A program made the position numbers and the translations under genes. A stretch of DNA of 5,005 nt. Source: Lentisphaerota bacterium (GTDB lineage Bacteria; Verrucomicrobiota; Kiritimatiellia; JAAZAB01). The DNA lies in assembly GCA_016182435.1 (NCBI GenBank), contig JACPGN010000171.1, positions 1 through 5,005 of the forward strand, written 5' to 3'. The first letter of the stretch is position 1. Each line of letters opens with the position of its first letter. Below are positions 4,657-5,005 of this stretch, one piece after another. The notes below the pieces were generated by a model that worked only from the letters and a program-made list of their open reading frames with translations, was not told where the DNA came from and did no database searches.

Positions 4657-4684
4657 CCGCCTGCGCGGATCCGCGAGGGCGGAA
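4655..4684. other. GC-rich palindrome, possible terminator-like hairpin
   Basis: TTCCGCC (4655-4661) and GGCGGAA (4678-4684) flank the perfect 12-base palindrome CGCGGATCCGCG (4664-4675). Together they can form an 11-bp stem interrupted by a T-G/G-A pair and closed by a GATC loop. A T-rich stretch (TATTCTTGTTTTTC, 4686-4699) follows but not directly, so an intrinsic terminator for the rhomboid transcript is possible but weakly supported. It abuts the preceding inverted repeat and may instead be part of the same repeat unit. Confidence 0.4.
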
Positions 4685-4767
4685 ATATTCTTGTTTTTCA
4701 TAGCGGTTGTTCACATATCAGGTGCTATAGCAAGCGCACTACTACCAACCACCATCACGGATAAAAC

Positions 4768-4775
4768 TAAGGAGG
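4768..4775 (+). promoter_or_regulatory. Strong ribosome binding site of the AMMECR1-domain gene
   Basis: TAAGGAGG is a near-perfect anti-16S match five bases before the ATG at 4781, and it fixes that start. I saw no convincing promoter in 4685-4767; the gap to the upstream gene suggests one should exist. Confidence 0.8.
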
Positions 4776-4780
4776 CCGGC

Positions 4781-5005
4781 ATGAAGATCAAGGAACATCG
4801 CAGCGGCGTCTGGACGCCGGGTCTGACCGACGAAGAAAAAGCAACACTCTTCAGCATTGCCCAGGATACTTTGACCTGGTGCGTGAGTGAAGCCGCCGGC
4901 GAGCGCAACAGGAAAAAAGAGCCGTTTGCCATCGAGTCCTACGCCGTCACGCCCAAATTGAAAATGCCCCTGCACACCTTTGTGACCCTCAAGATCAGGG
5001 GCGAA
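4781..5005 (+). CDS. AMMECR1-domain protein (AmmeMemoRadiSam component A type), 5' part only
   Basis: The first 75 residues are present and the frame runs off the window. 'LTDEEKATLFSIAQDTLTWCV' (15-35) matches the opening helix of AMMECR1 domains ('LxxeEkxxLLxiARxtI'). After a charged linker, 'PLHTFVTLKIRGE' (63-75) matches the strand 'GxFVTLxxxGxLRGCIG', with the signature RGCIG expected just past the edge. Bacterial and archaeal AMMECR1 proteins are often encoded with a MEMO-like protein and a radical SAM enzyme, and their biochemical role is not settled. The residue before 'FVTL' is Thr where Gly or Ala is more usual. There is no signal peptide, so it should be cytosolic. A 228-bp repeat-bearing gap separates it from the rhomboid frame's end, so it is probably its own transcription unit. 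Confidence in the family is good despite the truncation. Confidence 0.82.
   Translation, partial: MKIKEHRSGVWTPGLTDEEKATLFSIAQDTLTWCVSEAAGERNRKKEPFAIESYAVTPKLKMPLHTFVTLKIRGE

Noticed and set aside
4707..4731. Possible promoter TTGTTC...TATAGC for the AMMECR1-domain gene
   Set aside because: The spacer is only 13 bases and the boxes match weakly; other pairings nearby are no better.

Overview
The window reads as a stretch of bacterial chromosome. It is GC-rich and densely coded, with every gene on the + strand. It has several families of short palindromic or tandem repeats between genes and inside one gene: nested hairpins, heptamer tandems, and 'ACGGATnACACnGAT' words. In my experience such repeats are common in Verrucomicrobiota, Kiritimatiellota and other PVC-type or metagenome-derived genomes. 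That taxonomic reading is an inference from style, not from a marker gene.

Layout. Positions 1-450 hold the 3' end of a GT-B glycosyltransferase (GT4-like). It overlaps by ATGA with a second, complete GT4-like enzyme (447-1601). A repeat island of about 190 bp (1604-1803) follows, bounded by an exact 11-bp direct repeat, and then a third, WbaZ-like glycosyltransferase (1806-3122). These three look like part of an exopolysaccharide or O-antigen-type cluster continuing upstream. The third enzyme is altered in three ways. It has a 7-bp tandem repeat near its 5' end, a repeat-derived insertion in the linker between its two Rossmann domains, and a deletion plus frameshift that throws its C-terminus into another frame.

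Positions 3049-3725 are a self-contained type II toxin-antitoxin module. It has a promoter whose -10 lies inside a perfect 9-bp-arm palindrome (likely operator), a ribbon-helix-helix antitoxin, and an ATGA-overlapping PIN-domain toxin. Nineteen bases later begins a rhomboid intramembrane protease (3745-4464) with a complete Ser-His dyad. Its usual cytosolic C-terminal tail is present but displaced to another frame (to 4552). A gene-free gap (4553-4780) contains a large imperfect inverted repeat and a second GC-rich palindrome. It ends in a strong ribosome binding site for an AMMECR1-domain protein (4781 to the window edge).

Functionally, the glycosyltransferases should act together on a surface glycan. 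The toxin-antitoxin pair is autonomous. The rhomboid and AMMECR1 genes have no evident link to the others. I do not see a clearly new multi-gene system. The most unusual content is the invasion of one glycosyltransferase gene and its surroundings by several small repeat families, and the two out-of-frame C-termini, which are either real gene decay or sequence errors.
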